DNA of 64,000 nt from Phenylobacterium sp. Its GTDB lineage: Bacteria > Pseudomonadota > Alphaproteobacteria > Caulobacterales > Caulobacteraceae. The position numbers and the translations under genes were made by a program. The notes beneath the pieces are model-generated. The model was not told where the DNA came from. It searched no databases and worked only from the letters and a program-made list of their open reading frames with translations. The DNA is taken from NCBI RefSeq assembly GCF_030681155.1, contig NZ_JAUXXE010000071.1, positions 124,001-188,000 on the forward strand, in the 5' to 3' direction. Below are positions 63,126-64,000 of this stretch, piece after piece; positions within the stretch are counted from its first letter, which is position 1, and every line of letters begins with the position of its first letter.

Positions 63126-64000
63126 TCAGACGTCAGCGACGCCTGCGCCGCCGTCCTCGTCGCCCCAGGCGACGCGCTTGCCGTCGGCCGTCATCGTCAG
63201 GGCGGTGATCGCCGCGCCCTTCTCGGCCTTCAGCGGCGTGATTCCCTGGGCCGCCAGATTGCAGACCCACACCCGGCCATCGTCCAGGCCGGCGGCGACC
63301 ATCTGGCCGCCCGACATCCCCGCGACGCGGACCACCATGGCGCTTTCGTCAAAGCCGATCTCGGCCGCCTGCTTGCCCATCGGGCCGGTCGCGCCGGCGA
63401 ACGGCCACACCACCACGCCGTTGGCGCCCGACGTCGCCAGCAACTGGCCCTTGGCCAGGAAGGCCATGCTCTTCACCTTGGCCGGATAGCCGCCCATCTT
63501 CAGGTTCTTGTCGTCGGCCACCCGCCAGCCGTGAAGCTGGTTTTCCTGCATCGCCGACATCAGGAACTTGCCGTCGGCGCTCCAGGCCAGGCCCACGTGG
63601 CTGCCCGCCCATTTCAGGATGTAGGGCTTCTGCTCGGCGATCTTGGCGTACCAGAGCCAGGCGCCGTTATAGGTCGCCGCCGCGATCCGCCGGCCCTTGG
63701 GATCGAAGGCGACGTCGGCCACCGACTTCTCATGGGTGAAAACCCGCGAGAATTTCGGGTCGGATGCGTCGCGAACATGCAGCTCGCGCCCTGCCGCAAA
63801 GGCGATCAGCTTGGATTCGGCCGATGCAGCCACCGCATCGATCCAGCGCCCGGGGACCTTGGCGATCTCCTCAGAGCCCGAGACCCGCGACCAGACGACG
63901 CGGCCGTCATCCCCGCCGGTGATCACGCCCTCACCGCTCGGATGGGCGCAGGCGCTGAGAATCGCCCCGTCATGGGCTTCGATCGTCTCGCCGCTCTCAA
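63126..64000 (-). CDS. WD40-repeat protein, C-terminal part (5' end outside window)
   Basis: The frame stays open to the window edge, so the start is missing. At least six WD-like repeats are visible, each with a GH/strand pattern and a [VL]W or equivalent end (GRVVWSRV, GAWLWYAKI, QLHGWRVA, GVVVWPF, RVWVCNL). It would form a beta-propeller that serves as a protein-binding platform. No signal peptide can be judged without the N-terminus. Function unknown. Confidence 0.85.
   Translation of the reverse strand, partial: ESGETIEAHDGAILSACAHPSGEGVITGGDDGRVVWSRVSGSEEIAKVPGRWIDAVAASAESKLIAFAAGRELHVRDASDPKFSRVFTHEKSVADVAFDPKGRRIAAATYNGAWLWYAKIAEQKPYILKWAGSHVGLAWSADGKFLMSAMQENQLHGWRVADDKNLKMGGYPAKVKSMAFLAKGQLLATSGANGVVVWPFAGATGPMGKQAAEIGFDESAMVVRVAGMSGGQMVAAGLDDGRVWVCNLAAQGITPLKAEKGAAITALTMTADGKRVAWGDEDGGAGVADV

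Overview
This is a gene-dense, GC-rich stretch of an alphaproteobacterial chromosome, most likely Caulobacter or a close Caulobacteraceae relative. The call rests on a ChpT phosphotransfer protein, a divergent phyR / nepR-ecfG-phyK general stress response locus, a TonB-dependent receptor, HWE and HisKA_2 kinases, and intergenic inverted repeats of the kind common in this family. As I recall, chpT and the phyR locus also lie a few genes apart in C. crescentus. I see no rRNA, tRNA, CRISPR array, insertion sequence or prophage. No gap between genes exceeds 300 bases.

Layout. 0-6.4 kb: a transporter fragment, a TadG-like von Willebrand protein, an M2 (ACE-like) peptidase and an aldehyde dehydrogenase. 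6.5-13.8 kb: an alpha-2-macroglobulin / PbpC pair whose junction carries an inverted repeat read through in frame. 13.9-19.6 kb: metabolic genes (carbonic anhydrase, maleylacetoacetate isomerase, FAH-family hydrolase, CoA transferase, nitrilase-type amidase, alpha/beta hydrolase). 19.6-31 kb: a general stress response island. It holds phyR, nepR, ecfG, phyK, a second HWE kinase, superoxide dismutase, and many small envelope or membrane proteins (DUF883, YqjE-like, two DUF1328, glycine-zipper and OmpA-like lipoproteins, an entericidin). 31-39 kb: CheR/CheY, GST, SDR, dioxygenase, amidohydrolase, chpT, cysQ. 39-42.5 kb: a siderophore receptor with PiuC. 42.5-47.4 kb: enoyl-CoA hydratase, glutaryl-CoA dehydrogenase and a large hybrid kinase. 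47.4-59.4 kb: a collapsed MFS transporter gene, then a molybdenum block: modB, a siroheme-synthase-like gene, an isoquinoline-oxidoreductase-type hydroxylase (two subunits), mocA, moaA-moaD-moaE-moaB-moaC-moeA, and xdhC. 59.4-64 kb: an aldo/keto reductase-like protein without its catalytic residues, alanine dehydrogenase, MtgA, a nitroreductase and part of a WD40 protein.

The strongest signal I found is regulatory. Eight exact copies of the EcfG-type promoter GGAAC-N16-CGTT lie between 21.1 and 30.9 kb, each just upstream of a gene and pointing at it, and three near-matches lie nearby. They include a divergent pair at 24.75-24.81 kb, outward-facing phyR and nepR promoters whose -35 elements form one palindrome (28150-28163), and a single 27-bp element (21159-21185) that reads as a promoter on both strands. 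The sigma factor, its anti-sigma, their response regulator and kinase, and a large share of their likely targets therefore sit together within about 10 kb.
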